From: Acidobacteriota bacterium | Lineage (GTDB): Bacteria > Acidobacteriota > Blastocatellia > RBC074 | Length of the DNA stretch: 37,268 nt | Assembly: GCA_018269055.1 (NCBI GenBank) | Contig: JAFDVI010000045.1 | Span: 1 to 37,268, forward strand | Reading direction: 5' to 3' | In this document: piece by piece, positions 7,701-20,337 of the stretch | How the letters are laid out: every line of letters starts with the position of its first letter | How positions within the stretch are numbered: position 1 is the first letter of the stretch | Notes under the pieces: model-generated | Seen by the model: the letters and a program-made list of their open reading frames with translations, nothing else | Told to the model about the DNA's origin: nothing | Database searches by the model: none | Program-made: the position numbers and the translations under genes

Positions 7701-9115
7701 ATATTCCCAACGTCGGCGAAGCTGCGCTACGCGATTTGGACGAAAGCGGCATTATTCGCATCGGCGCGTACGTCAAACCCGGCTCGATTCTGGTTGGCAA
7801 GGTCACGCCGAAAGGCGAAACCCAGCTTACGGCGGAAGAAAAACTGCTCCGCGCGATCTTCGGCGAAAAAGCCGGTGACGTGCGCGACGCCAGCTTGACC
7901 TGTCCGCCCGGCATCGAAGGCACGGTTGTGGACGTCAAAATCTTCACCCGCAAAGGGCAAGACAAGGATGTTCGCAGTCTGTCCATTGAAACTGCCGAAG
8001 AAGAAAAGCTGCGCAAAAACCTGCAGGACGAAATCCGAATCGTTGAGGAAGAACGCAACAAACGGATTTACGAATTGCTGGAAGGTCGCAAGCTGGAATC
8101 GGATTTGGTTTTCCGTGGCCGCACGGTCGCAGAACACGGCGCCAAGCTAACCCGCGATATGCTGGAAGGCATGGACATCGGCGCGCTCAAACGCGTTGAG
8201 GTCAGTGGCGCTCGCGACGTTGCGGCGGAAATCAAAGACTTGGAACAGCGTACCGAACGTCAAATCGCCATTCTGGATCACCTCTATCAAGAGAAAATTG
8301 ACAAGATCAAGAAAGGCGATGAGTTGTCACCAGGCGTCATCAAAATGGTCAAAGTCTTCGTCGCGATGAAGCGCAAGCTGTCAGTCGGCGACAAGATGGC
8401 CGGTCGTCACGGGAACAAAGGCGTGATCGCGCGCATCTTGCCTGAAGAAGATATGCCGTATCTGCCGGATGGCTCTCCGGTCGAAATCGTGCTGAACCCG
8501 CTCGGCGTGCCTTCGCGCATGAACGTCGGCCAGATTCTGGAAACGCACTTGGGCTGGGCAGCCAGCGTCATGGGCATGCGTTTTGCCACGCCGGTTTTTG
8601 ATGGCGCGACAGAAGGCGATATCAAACGCTATCTGGAACAGGCAGACTCCCAGTTGAACGAAGAAGGTTTACCGCCAATGGTCAGACCCACCGGTAAAAC
8701 CAGTTTGTTTGACGGCATCACCGGCGATTCATTCGAGCAGAAAGTAACCGTTGGGTACATTTACATGCTCAAACTTTCGCATTTGGTGGACGATAAGATT
8801 CACGCCCGTTCGATTGGCCCCTACAGCTTGATCACCCAGCAACCGCTGGGCGGCAAGGCGCAGTTTGGAGGCCAGCGCTTTGGAGAAATGGAAGTCTGGG
8901 CGCTGGAAGCTTATGGCGCGGCCCACATCCTGCAAGAGTTGCTGACCTGCAAATCGGATGACGTGGCCGGACGCTCGAAGATTTACGAATCCATCGTCAA
9001 AGGCGAATCGGATTTCGAGCCGGGCTTGCCCGAATCCTTTAACGTTCTGGTGCGCGAACTTCAGTCACTGTGCCTGGACGTTGAACTGCGGCAGAGAGAA
9101 CCGAAGGAAGCTTAG
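4757..9115 (+). CDS. rpoB: DNA-directed RNA polymerase subunit beta with zinc-ribbon-like insertion
   Basis: The beta subunit forms half of the RNA polymerase catalytic cleft. The 1,452-residue protein contains RIPNLIEVQRESYDRFLQ, the lobe, the rifampicin pocket (FFGSSQLSQFMDQTNPLSE, then THKRRLSALGPGG), the link region RICPIETPEGPNIGLISSL, and MKRKLSVGDKMAGRHGNKGV near the active site. The C-terminal clamp has KAQFGGQRFGEMEVWALEAYG. The rifampicin-pocket residues look wild type. The oddity is an insertion at about residues 91-150, between FRLGN and KYDVQECQERGMTY. It holds eight cysteines in two sets, C93-x1-C95-x12-C108-x2-C111 and C127-x2-C130-x10-C141-x2-C144. An in-frame codon at 4721 would add 12 residues, but GAGGAC precedes the ATG at 4757. 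rpoC follows after 91 bp. Confidence 0.97.
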   Translation: MAIEINSIATNGSGSNKKPPRFDFSKIRTSVRIPNLIEVQRESYDRFLQMDLLPPERDLVGLQAVFKSTFPISDFRETSSLEFVEFRLGNWQCKCGQLQGLHHLRSNCRQCGSVIKINPLSSDDVVCKQCGTYNKNVVNTCDNCGEPVGLKHKYDVQECQERGMTYSVPLHVKIRLTVWDKDEETGQKSIRDIKEEEVYFGDLPLMTENGTFIINGTERVIVSQLHRSPGVFFEKGENNTFFLAKLIPYRGSWVEFEYDAKNLLYVRIDRKRKFLATIFLRALGLKSDEDILRYFYTVDKLRVQGATLLWQVSPTLIGSRASSDIADSKGEVIVKSGKKIGQSAYDAIVAAGITEITVKIEDLAGAYTLNDLVNTTDGEVLAESNSELTAETIALAVEAGITSFEIYFPDKDDIGVTLSQTVRKDTIKSSQEALIEIYRKMRPGDPPTLETSQSLFHGMFFDARKFDFSRVGRLKFNIKMGRPERDRLDDPLLSPQDFFDVIDYVLKLKRVVGEQKTRDGRTVFYSDDDIDHLGNRRVRAVGELLENQFRLGLVRMERAIKEKMSIHTEMQTAMPRDLINAKPVTAAVREFFGSSQLSQFMDQTNPLSEITHKRRLSALGPGGLSRERAGFEVRDVHPTHYGRICPIETPEGPNIGLISSLSCFARINEFGFIESPYRKVVEGRVIDYVKILNPGDTAFKPGDHVPEGDATKANKALSAGQKQATFEPYPFYLSAWEEDKYIIGQANIELDQDGLMIGERVNARKAGEFILATRDEVQFMDVSPKQLVSVAASLIPFLENDDANRALMGSNMQRQAVPLLRAQAPLIGTGMEKVTAQDSGAVVVARRDGIVDTVDSERIIIRVDHNVDGTLSREVTADIYPLIKFKRSNQNTCINQKPIVRKGERVMKGQVIADGPCTEGGELALGRNVLVAFMPWRGYNFEDAILISEKMVKNDYYTSIHIEELEIEARDTKLGPEEITRDIPNVGEAALRDLDESGIIRIGAYVKPGSILVGKVTPKGETQLTAEEKLLRAIFGEKAGDVRDASLTCPPGIEGTVVDVKIFTRKGQDKDVRSLSIETAEEEKLRKNLQDEIRIVEEERNKRIYELLEGRKLESDLVFRGRTVAEHGAKLTRDMLEGMDIGALKRVEVSGARDVAAEIKDLEQRTERQIAILDHLYQEKIDKIKKGDELSPGVIKMVKVFVAMKRKLSVGDKMAGRHGNKGVIARILPEEDMPYLPDGSPVEIVLNPLGVPSRMNVGQILETHLGWAASVMGMRFATPVFDGATEGDIKRYLEQADSQLNEEGLPPMVRPTGKTSLFDGITGDSFEQKVTVGYIYMLKLSHLVDDKIHARSIGPYSLITQQPLGGKAQFGGQRFGEMEVWALEAYGAAHILQELLTCKSDDVAGRSKIYESIVKGESDFEPGLPESFNVLVRELQSLCLDVELRQREPKEA

Positions 9116-9119
9116 ACAG

Positions 9120-9186
9120 ATGTCAGGTTATAGATGTCAGGTGCCAGGAGAGCTTTCCAGCATCTGACATCCGGCACCTGCCATCT
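9120..9186. repeat. Short-word intergenic repeat between rpoB and rpoC
   Basis: AGATGTCAGGT occurs twice in a row (about 9119 and 9134). The complement-like words CATCTGACATC and CACCTGCCATC follow at about 9161-9185, so the spacer folds imperfectly on itself. It belongs to the same style of short-word spacer seen elsewhere in this window. The rpoC ribosome binding site follows immediately. Confidence 0.4.
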
Positions 9187-9206
9187 CTCAATTGGAGGGA
9201 AAATCA

Positions 9207-13550
<4,344 letters not shown>

Positions 13551-13576
13551 TTCTTTCGGGATCAAAAGCAAACCTT

Positions 13577-13613
13577 AAAGCCGCAGGAGCAATCTTCTGC
13601 GGCTTTTTCTTTG
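13577..13613 (+). terminator. Intrinsic terminator of the rpoBC operon
   Basis: AAAGCCGCAG (13577-13586) pairs with CTGCGGCTTT (13597-13606), and a T-rich run continues to 13613. It is placed 26 bp after the rpoC stop in the normal orientation. Confidence 0.9.
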
Positions 13614-13625
13614 TGCGGTTGAAAG

Positions 13626-13678
13626 CAAAAAACCCGAAGCGAATTGAAGGACATTCGTCCAGCAATACGCTCCGGGTT
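13626..13678 (-). terminator. Intrinsic terminator of the secreted-protein gene on the minus strand
   Basis: On the minus strand an arm at 13663-13678 pairs with 13631-13646 (14 of 16 positions), with a small GGAC/GTCC stem inside the loop. A run of six T follows (plus-strand A at 13626-13632). It faces the rpoC terminator and separates the two converging units. Confidence 0.75.
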
Positions 13679-13708
13679 ATCGCAGAAGGCAAACTTGTTC
13701 CAGCGTTT

Positions 13709-15802
13709 CTATTGGCCGCACTGCCCATTCAGCAATGCCCAGATGTCAGCCAGCAGGAACATATCGGCATGGCGGTTCTCCTTGATCGCCAGCACCGTTT
13801 GCGTGTTCAGGGTATCGAGCAATGACGCCGGCGACAGCGTCACGCCATTGCTCAATGTCACAGGCGAAAACGAAACGTTCGAGCATGAAAGCGCGCTCCA
13901 AAATGTATTGAAGACCACAGGAGAACCGCTTCCCCCTTGCGCCGCCATGCTGATTTGAGCAGTGACATATTCCTTGTTGATGCGCTGCATGGCGCTGGAA
14001 CCTCCTTGCAGCGCCTGACGCACTGCAGGCAGATTCTGTTGGATGCCAACAGGATTATTGGCATTGATTCCGGAAATCAGCACTGTACCGCCTGGCAAGT
14101 AGCGGGAATTGCTGACCCAGTATTGAGTTGTACGCCAACAAAAGGTGGCGCATTTGATAATGCATAATTCGCCGAAGTTGTAGTTTGTACAGGCGCTATT
14201 CTGAGCAACTACGATATTCGTGATCACGTCGTTACCGGCAAAACCGCCACAACTTCCCGCAGAGTCTTTCCCATCATTCACACCTTGGGGCTGAACCTCC
14301 ATCACGCCGTAAGTTCCAGGGACGAGGTTAGTAAATTGATAAAACCCATCTCCATTGGTTTGGGTTGATTGCCCTGTTTCCTGGCCTGCGGCATTGAGCA
14401 ACTTAATTACGACATTGCCCAATCCGGCTTCGCCCGAATCCTTAACTCCATTATTGTTTGTATCGCAGTATACGTAACCGGAAATACCGCCCGGAAGAGT
14501 TATGATGGGGCAAGCCCAGCAAACGAATTCGCACACTCTGCCCGTCGGGAACCAGCCAATTGAACCAGTGGTCAAACCGGAAGCAATACTGACATACCGA
14601 TCATTCGGCGTTTCCATGCGCTTGACTGTGACCGAATCCAACACGACCGAAACCGTTCCCGCCCCATTCGCCTTTTTGATTTGAACGGCAAACTGAAAAC
14701 AACCGTTGAATGCCCTGGACGAAGGCGAAAGCGCGAGTGTAATGCCGGAGGTTCGGTAACCACTATTGCCAGCCCAAATCCAGAACGGCATAAACTGCCC
14801 AATGCCTTTTATGTCGTTCCCGCCAAGTTTGACTTTCACATCGGGATGAAGCGCGGACAACGTCGCTCCACCATTGGCCAGGCTAAACACCGCGAGTTGT
14901 TGTGCGAGGCTTTTATCGGGATTCAGCAAATTGAGCGTTACTGTGTCTCCATCGGTCGCGCCATTGCTGGCAATTTGCATTTCGCCATCCCACAAACTGT
15001 CCGTGCAAGCGACTCCCTGCACTGCGGAGTTTGGCGTTGAAAGAGAAAATCCTTCAACTGTCGCGGCTTGCGAAGCCAGTTGCCGTCCGAAGGTTTGCGG
15101 CCCAACCGTGAACACCGTGGCTTGATCGTTATCCAGGGTCAGGATCATCGGCTGGGGCAGCGCGAAAATGTCATCCTGGTTGCCTGATCCGAAGATTGTC
15201 CCATGTACAACTTGAGCGACATGCACCTGTTTGGGTGACGGGTTTTGATAAAAGACGCTTCCTATTCCGGCCAGATCGCCTGCGCCACCATTAGAAATGA
15301 ACAGACAAGTGTTCGACCCCGGCGCGACTTGATCCTGGCCAGGAAGTTTGAGGCCCGGAGCAATACGAATTTTTGCGCCTCCGATGGTGATTGAACCGGT
15401 GACTCCGCCCAGCGAAGGAGAAAAGGCGGTCACAATGCCACAAACTTGAGGAAGATTTTGACCAGGAACCGGATTTCCGTCTTGCCTGTTAATCCGCCCG
15501 AAATTGTCAAAACAAAAGGAAAAACATTGATCACTGCCGACTTGCACACCATTCAATCCAAAGCCGGCAACAACGGGATATGTCAGTCCGCCAATGGTCA
15601 ATGACCCAATCGAGGTGGAAGTTGCCGGAAGATAGGATGTGACCACCCCACACACTTTGGCACCGGTCGGCAGCGGAGTGAAAGCTTGGACGGCTTGAAG
15701 CGTCAACTTTTGCAAAACAGAAAAAATACCGGACGGAGTTGAAACCATTAATGCCAGACAGCACGCCAGAACAGCTAAAGTAAGCGCAAATCGTCTTTTC
15801 AT
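13709..15802 (-). CDS. Secreted repeat protein with SdrD/Cna-B-like domain
   Basis: I do not recognise a named family for the whole 697-residue protein. It begins with a Sec signal peptide (MKRRFALTLAVLACCLALMV). Two roughly 60-residue repeats of pattern CGxVTxFxP...GSITIGG...GSxxC follow (about residues 50-165). A conserved middle domain comes next, then an SdrD B-like/Cna-B beta-sandwich at about 435-543 (GYVYCDTNNNGVKDSGEAGL, DGFYQFTNLVPGTYGV). The last 150 residues start CATFCWRTTQYW and are shared with the neighbour at 16014-18275. GGAGGAAAA just before the ATG decides the start. It is probably exported and surface associated. The two genes are tandem paralogues on the same strand, 211 bp apart. 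Confidence 0.8.
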   Translation of the reverse strand: MKRRFALTLAVLACCLALMVSTPSGIFSVLQKLTLQAVQAFTPLPTGAKVCGVVTSYLPATSTSIGSLTIGGLTYPVVAGFGLNGVQVGSDQCFSFCFDNFGRINRQDGNPVPGQNLPQVCGIVTAFSPSLGGVTGSITIGGAKIRIAPGLKLPGQDQVAPGSNTCLFISNGGAGDLAGIGSVFYQNPSPKQVHVAQVVHGTIFGSGNQDDIFALPQPMILTLDNDQATVFTVGPQTFGRQLASQAATVEGFSLSTPNSAVQGVACTDSLWDGEMQIASNGATDGDTVTLNLLNPDKSLAQQLAVFSLANGGATLSALHPDVKVKLGGNDIKGIGQFMPFWIWAGNSGYRTSGITLALSPSSRAFNGCFQFAVQIKKANGAGTVSVVLDSVTVKRMETPNDRYVSIASGLTTGSIGWFPTGRVCEFVCWACPIITLPGGISGYVYCDTNNNGVKDSGEAGLGNVVIKLLNAAGQETGQSTQTNGDGFYQFTNLVPGTYGVMEVQPQGVNDGKDSAGSCGGFAGNDVITNIVVAQNSACTNYNFGELCIIKCATFCWRTTQYWVSNSRYLPGGTVLISGINANNPVGIQQNLPAVRQALQGGSSAMQRINKEYVTAQISMAAQGGSGSPVVFNTFWSALSCSNVSFSPVTLSNGVTLSPASLLDTLNTQTVLAIKENRHADMFLLADIWALLNGQCGQ

Positions 15803-15947
15803 TTTTCCTCCGAAGAAAAGAGAGGCTTATACCCCTCGGCTTGCGAGTAGCTCAATTTTGAATTTATGGCTCTTCAGGGCTTGCGCGAAGAAGGGCGGAC
15901 GGCTGATGGCGCTGCGGCCCAGTGATTTCAGCGCCGTGAACTGAGTC

Positions 15948-15987
15948 GCCATCAACGGCAGAGTAGCGAGGTTCTGCCGTTGATGGC
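15948..15987 (-). terminator. 15-bp perfect hairpin after the 753-residue secreted-protein gene
   Basis: GCCATCAACGGCAGA (15948-15962) is the exact complement of TCTGCCGTTGATGGC (15973-15987), with a ten-base loop. It lies 26 bp after the stop of the minus-strand gene that ends at 16014. No T run follows on either strand, so it may be a Rho-independent-like stem that works poorly, an mRNA stabiliser, or a repeat remnant. Confidence 0.5.
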
Positions 15988-16013
15988 TGGAAAAATCGGA
16001 CTTCTACTTTTGA

Positions 16014-18275
16014 TTAGCAGCGTCCATTCAGCAACGCCAGAATCTGCGCCAACGCAGTCATATCTTGCGTGCGGTTTTCTTTAATCGCCAACAGGGATTG
16101 CGAATAAAGCGTATCAAGCAACGAATCACGTGACAGAGTCACACCATTGGACAGGGTCACGGGCGTGAAATTCAACCCGGAACATCGCAGCGGACTCCAG
16201 AATGCGTTGAAGACGACAGGAGACCCCGTACCGCCGTGTGATGCAAAGCTCATCTGCAACGCCACAAACTCTTTGTTGAGCTGTTGCAGCGGGCCTAAAC
16301 CGCCTTGCAGCACTTGTCGGATCAAGGCTTCGTTGCGCTGAATGCTGACTGGGTTGTTAAAGTTGATTCCTCCAATCAGGATCGCTCCGTTCGGCCACCG
16401 ACTGAGCGAAGCAAGTTGCCAATACGACGCGTCTCTGAAACAGATGGTGTCGCACTTGAACGGCATCGGCGGAGGCGTCGGCGTCGGCGTCGGTGAAGGC
16501 GTCGGTGTGGGCGACGGAGTCGGCGTCGGTGAAGGCGTCGGCGTGGGCGACGGAGTCGGCGTCGGTGAAGGCGTCGGCGTGGGCGACGGAGTCGGCGTCG
16601 GTTGCAGGAAGCAACCGTTGCAAATCACGCCGCAAACAGGCCCGCTCGGATACATTCCGATGCCACCGGTTTGGATGCCGGAACCTTCGACTTCATCTCC
16701 CATGCGTTTGACGACAACATAATCAATCGCCACGCTGGTCATTCCCTGCCCGCCTGTGCGTTTGATGTCAACGCCAAGCTGGAAGCAGCCATTGAGCGAT
16801 GACGCCGGATCAGTCGAAAAGATCAGTGTAATCGTTTGCGTACGTAAACCGGCAGGACCAGCAGGGACTACAAAAGGAATGAAGAATCCCGGGCTGACCG
16901 GGCCGTTATTCGCCACCAGCATGCTGATGCGGGGATGGATTTGATTGACAACCAAACCGCCATTTTGCACGGTAAACATCGCCAGTATCTGAGGCAATGA
17001 ACCGTTCGGGTTCTGGGTAAAGAACGTCACCATATCGCCTTCGGTCATGCCTTTTGAGGCGATAGAGAAAAACAGATCCCAGAAGCTGTCCGTGCAAGAC
17101 AACACTCGAACGGTTGTGTTTGGCGTCGTTGCCATAATTCCTTGCGGATTTGTGCCAGGAATAGAGGGGTAGAAACCGAAATTGGCCGGGTTCGCGCTGA
17201 ATGAAGCGACACCTGCTGAATTTGACGATGAAACCAGAAAACTCAGCGGTCTTGGCAAGAGGAAGTTGTCATCTTCTCCATTGACCAAACCATGAACGAC
17301 CACCGGCGAAGAAAATTGTGAACAGGCGCTATCTCCCACACTGATCACAGAACCCGGAGCGACGAGTCCGTTGCTCAAAACCAATGGCGAAATACAAACA
17401 TTCGAACCAATCGCGAGCGAATCCTGCCCAGGAATCGCGATCCCTTGTAAAATCGGGAGTGTCACACCACCAAGAGTGATTGATCCCTGGACGCCGCCAA
17501 GCGAACGGCTGAATTGCGTGACAACCCCGCAAACACTCGTGGAATTGCCGGGATTGGCGCCGACGGAACTGGGGGTAACCAAGCGGCCATTGATGTTGAG
17601 CGTCCCAGCCATGCATTGATTGCTTCCGACGGTCACATTGCCGAGATCAACACCCGGACCGATCGTGAAGCTCATTCCGCCGATGGTGATGGATCCGGTC
17701 GTGGTCGCCGTTGACGGCAGGTGATTGGTCACCTGGCCGCAGGCGAAAATCGGATTTGTAACATTGACCAAAATCGAGCTGTTATGTGTAATCTGTCCTC
17801 CAGCATTCAACGTGGCGATCAAACACATGTTGGAGCCAACATTGATGTCCATCTGACCTTTGATCGTCACATTTGGAGCGATGACGTAATTGGATGATCC
17901 AATGGAAATTGCTCCGGGAGTTCCCGGTGTGGCTGGCGTAAAGCTGTTGATTCCACCGCAAACGGTGATGATATTTCCGCTCACGGCTGTGGGGGGAACA
18001 ATTTGATTGGAGTTATTAAAAACTGCATCCAGACAAATGTTAGCGCCGAGGTTTATCAAAGACTGACCAAAAATTGATGTACCGGGCGCGATTGTATAAT
18101 TCGTGCCGCTGAGATTCAGAGAACCGGCAGTAGTCACCGTCGCCGGATTGAAGGCTTGAACCACGCCGCAAATCGCCACTGAAGTTTCAGCCGCAGCCGG
18201 CGAGGTTTTCCACTTGGCAACCGCTGCCAGACAAAGCGTCAGACAAAGCGTGAGTATCGTTGTTTTCATTCGCAT
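16014..18275 (-). CDS. Secreted repeat protein with PTPS linker, paralogue of the neighbouring gene
   Basis: This 753-residue protein has a signal peptide (MRMKTTILTLCLTLCLAAVA). Four roughly 60-residue repeats follow, each with a CG start and a GSNxC or GANIC end; for example CGVVQAFNPATVTTAGSLNL and CGVVTQFSRSLGGVQGSITL. The middle domain is the same as in the 697-residue neighbour. A PTPTPS linker occupies about residues 558-601, and the C-terminal domain (about 605-753) matches the neighbour closely (TGSPVVFNAFWSPLRCSG, LSNGVTLSRDSLLDTL, LAIKENR). The reading frame extends to 18422, but AAGGAG eight bases before the ATG at 18275 and the signal peptide fix the start. The function is unknown. 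The paired cysteines suggest disulfides outside the cytoplasm. Confidence 0.78.
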   Translation of the reverse strand: MRMKTTILTLCLTLCLAAVAKWKTSPAAAETSVAICGVVQAFNPATVTTAGSLNLSGTNYTIAPGTSIFGQSLINLGANICLDAVFNNSNQIVPPTAVSGNIITVCGGINSFTPATPGTPGAISIGSSNYVIAPNVTIKGQMDINVGSNMCLIATLNAGGQITHNSSILVNVTNPIFACGQVTNHLPSTATTTGSITIGGMSFTIGPGVDLGNVTVGSNQCMAGTLNINGRLVTPSSVGANPGNSTSVCGVVTQFSRSLGGVQGSITLGGVTLPILQGIAIPGQDSLAIGSNVCISPLVLSNGLVAPGSVISVGDSACSQFSSPVVVHGLVNGEDDNFLLPRPLSFLVSSSNSAGVASFSANPANFGFYPSIPGTNPQGIMATTPNTTVRVLSCTDSFWDLFFSIASKGMTEGDMVTFFTQNPNGSLPQILAMFTVQNGGLVVNQIHPRISMLVANNGPVSPGFFIPFVVPAGPAGLRTQTITLIFSTDPASSLNGCFQLGVDIKRTGGQGMTSVAIDYVVVKRMGDEVEGSGIQTGGIGMYPSGPVCGVICNGCFLQPTPTPSPTPTPSPTPTPSPTPTPSPTPTPSPTPTPSPTPTPTPPPMPFKCDTICFRDASYWQLASLSRWPNGAILIGGINFNNPVSIQRNEALIRQVLQGGLGPLQQLNKEFVALQMSFASHGGTGSPVVFNAFWSPLRCSGLNFTPVTLSNGVTLSRDSLLDTLYSQSLLAIKENRTQDMTALAQILALLNGRC
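16474..16601 (-). repeat. 36-bp tandem repeat coding a PTPTPS linker
   Basis: Within the 753-residue secreted-protein gene, a 36-bp unit (GTCGGTGAAGGCGTCGGC plus a near copy of itself) repeats about 3.5 times. The word GTCGGTGAA recurs at 16489, 16525 and 16561. It codes alternating Thr-Pro and Ser-Pro pairs, a typical stiff linker between extracellular domains. Copy number could vary by slippage. Confidence 0.85.
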
Positions 18276-19180
18276 AGAACTGTCTCCTTGAAGAGGGTCG
18301 GGAATGGCAGCCATTTCATTCAATGGCCTTTTCCCAGTGAGGTACTTTCGCCTGTAATCCGATACCATCTTCGGAAAAACGCAAATTAAATTCAGAGTTT
18401 GAAATATCGAACCCGACTTCACTTTTCCATTCCTGTTGGTATGAGGCAGTCATGGAACAGCCACAGTTCAGATTCAAAAAGGAAAAGCAGGGTCACTCTC
18501 AGAAGGTGGAATCGCCTTGCATGCCAATTCTTCTTCTGAACCGAACCTTTTTTGATAGAAAAATTGTCAATGACTGAACAGTGGCGGATTAGGGGAAGAA
18601 CTCTCTGCCACCTCAAATGGATCAAGGGCAACCAACGTGCTTGCTTTGGAAAGCAATGTTGGACACAAACTAAATTACCCAGTGAGATTTCTTCGGAAAT
18701 TACGTTCGTAAACTTGGAACGCTTCAGACGCAATTAGGTTTGCGCAGGTTGGCCGAAGAGTTTCACTTTGTTCAAGATGTAGGTGGACAAAGCAAAAAAT
18801 CTCAGTTTCGTATTACTTTAACGTCAATGAGCAAGTTGTCTTGTGATGGGGCGATGTTTGGACAGGGCTGCAAGTCTTCAAAGCCGGCTGGCAAGCAGCC
18901 AATCTCCTGATTCAGCCGGAATCACCGGGACTCAACAGAAAAACAGCAGCGCCAAAACCAACCCTAAAACTTGAGTGTGATGAGTTTCCTAAAGAATTGA
19001 GGCGTATGTGAGGAACTCATCTGGCATTGAGTGTACGCATTTTGACCCTAACCGTCTACAGCTTTTCCATCCACACAAGCAAATTTAATCTTTCAGCATC
19101 AAAGACTTGGCTGGATCAAGCTCAGGTGAAAACCTGTTTTCTAATTCTTGCCGCGCAGACCGGCTCAGCCTTGCGTTCAA
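18276..19180. other. 0.9-kb stretch without a credible gene
   Basis: The bases from 18276 to about 18422 are the upstream region of the minus-strand secreted-protein gene. The rest is more AT-rich than its surroundings and has only short frames (such as 18419-18733 minus) that resemble no family. No tRNA, CRISPR, transposase remnant or clear terminator was found. It may hold promoters for the flanking minus-strand genes, but I see none that is convincing. Confidence 0.5.
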
Positions 19181-20215
19181 TCACTTTGCCGTGCCGATAA
19201 ATTTTGCAATTCGGCCTTTCTCACCTACAGCCCAGCCCACCTCTCCACGACGCGAAAAGCTGAAAGCGTGAAACCCTTCAGCACCGATCCGATTCCAAGC
19301 GACTCCGTCATTCAATGACATATCACTACCCGATGGCCCGACCGTAACGAGTGTCTCCGTTCCAATCCAAGTGATGGCAGACCGAAATTCCTTCAAACCC
19401 GAATTTTTTACCAGCGCCCAGTTGCGACCTCCATCATGTGAAACGGCCAAATGATCAATGGCTTCTTTTTCTTTCTGATAATCACCACCGACGGCAATAC
19501 CTGTGCTTGCGTCCTTGAACGCCACCGAAAAAATGCCCGAAGCAGCATTGCCAGTTTTGATCGGTGTGTTTGCAGCATACCAAGTCTTCCCTTTATCCAC
19601 CGAACGAAAGACGCGCGCCGTTTTAGCTCCTCCGGTGACAAACCAGGCGTTGGTTTTCCCTTGAGTGATCAGACAAGTTCCGCTCGCCGCAAAGGCTCCT
19701 TCGCCTTCCAATGCCGCAGGCATGGCCTCAGGCGAAACTGGAATCCAGCTTTTGCCGCCGTCAGAAGTGTGTATGACGACGAAGCGGCCGTCCACAGGAT
19801 CGCTAACCGCCAGCCCATTATTTGCATCCCAGAAGGCAATCGCATCAAAAAACGCCTTGGGATTTTGGTTGGTAAATTGCAGCGCCCAGTTTTTGCCGCC
19901 ATCCGTAGTCTTATAAATCCGCGAAGCTTGGCCCGGCCCTATACTGAGCAGATAAGCAGTGTTTGCATCAAAGGCTTCGACATCGCGAAAATCCAGTTTT
20001 TCAGCGCCGGGCACAACGGCAGCCTGCCAGGTTTTGCCGCCATCAATTGTCCGGGCGTACGTGCCATTGGCGCCGCTGGCCCAAGCGACGTTCGCCGACA
20101 CTGCGCTCACGCCGCGAAAACGCACCGTCGTTCCGCTGGACTGTTCCACCCACTGGACATTGGCCGTAACGCCGAAAAATAAAAGTCCAACCATGCAAAA
20201 AATCATTTTTATCAT
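19181..20215 (-). CDS. Secreted BNR/Ycf48-like beta-propeller protein
   Basis: The 344-residue protein begins with a signal peptide (MIKMIFCMVGLLFFGVTANV). It then carries repeated Asp-box/BNR motifs: TIDGGKTW, TTDGGKNW, TSDGGKSW, SVDKGKTW and SHDGGRNW. These mark a six- or seven-bladed beta-propeller of the sialidase/Ycf48 type. Family members are often annotated as oxidoreductases or photosystem-assembly-like factors, but no enzyme activity can be read from the motifs. GGAG nine bases upstream supports the ATG at 20215, not the upstream in-frame codon at 20251. A terminator lies between it and the larger BNR protein upstream, so the two are probably separate transcripts. Confidence 0.8.
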   Translation of the reverse strand: MIKMIFCMVGLLFFGVTANVQWVEQSSGTTVRFRGVSAVSANVAWASGANGTYARTIDGGKTWQAAVVPGAEKLDFRDVEAFDANTAYLLSIGPGQASRIYKTTDGGKNWALQFTNQNPKAFFDAIAFWDANNGLAVSDPVDGRFVVIHTSDGGKSWIPVSPEAMPAALEGEGAFAASGTCLITQGKTNAWFVTGGAKTARVFRSVDKGKTWYAANTPIKTGNAASGIFSVAFKDASTGIAVGGDYQKEKEAIDHLAVSHDGGRNWALVKNSGLKEFRSAITWIGTETLVTVGPSGSDMSLNDGVAWNRIGAEGFHAFSFSRRGEVGWAVGEKGRIAKFIGTAK

Positions 20216-20278
20216 TTTAGATCGCTCCAAAAGGAAATACTTGTCCGGCAAAACATTGCCTGAGCGTCAGCCAGAACG

Positions 20279-20316
20279 AAAAAGCGGAAGCATTTGCATG
20301 TCGCTTATGCTTCCGC
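20279..20316 (-). terminator. Intrinsic terminator after the VPS10/BNR gene
   Basis: On the minus strand GCGGAAGCAT (20316-20307) pairs with ATGCTTCCGC (20293-20284), followed by five T. It lies 22 bp beyond the stop of the 1,048-residue gene. Confidence 0.8.
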
Positions 20317-20337
20317 CAATTCTTTATCCGAACGTTA

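Noticed and set aside
16474..16601. 36-bp periodicity read as a CRISPR array
   Set aside because: Contiguous coding repeats for a PTPS linker, with no unique spacers.
18419..18733. Minus-strand 104-codon frame in the gene-free stretch
   Set aside because: No similarity, odd residue content and no ribosome binding site; better seen as non-coding.
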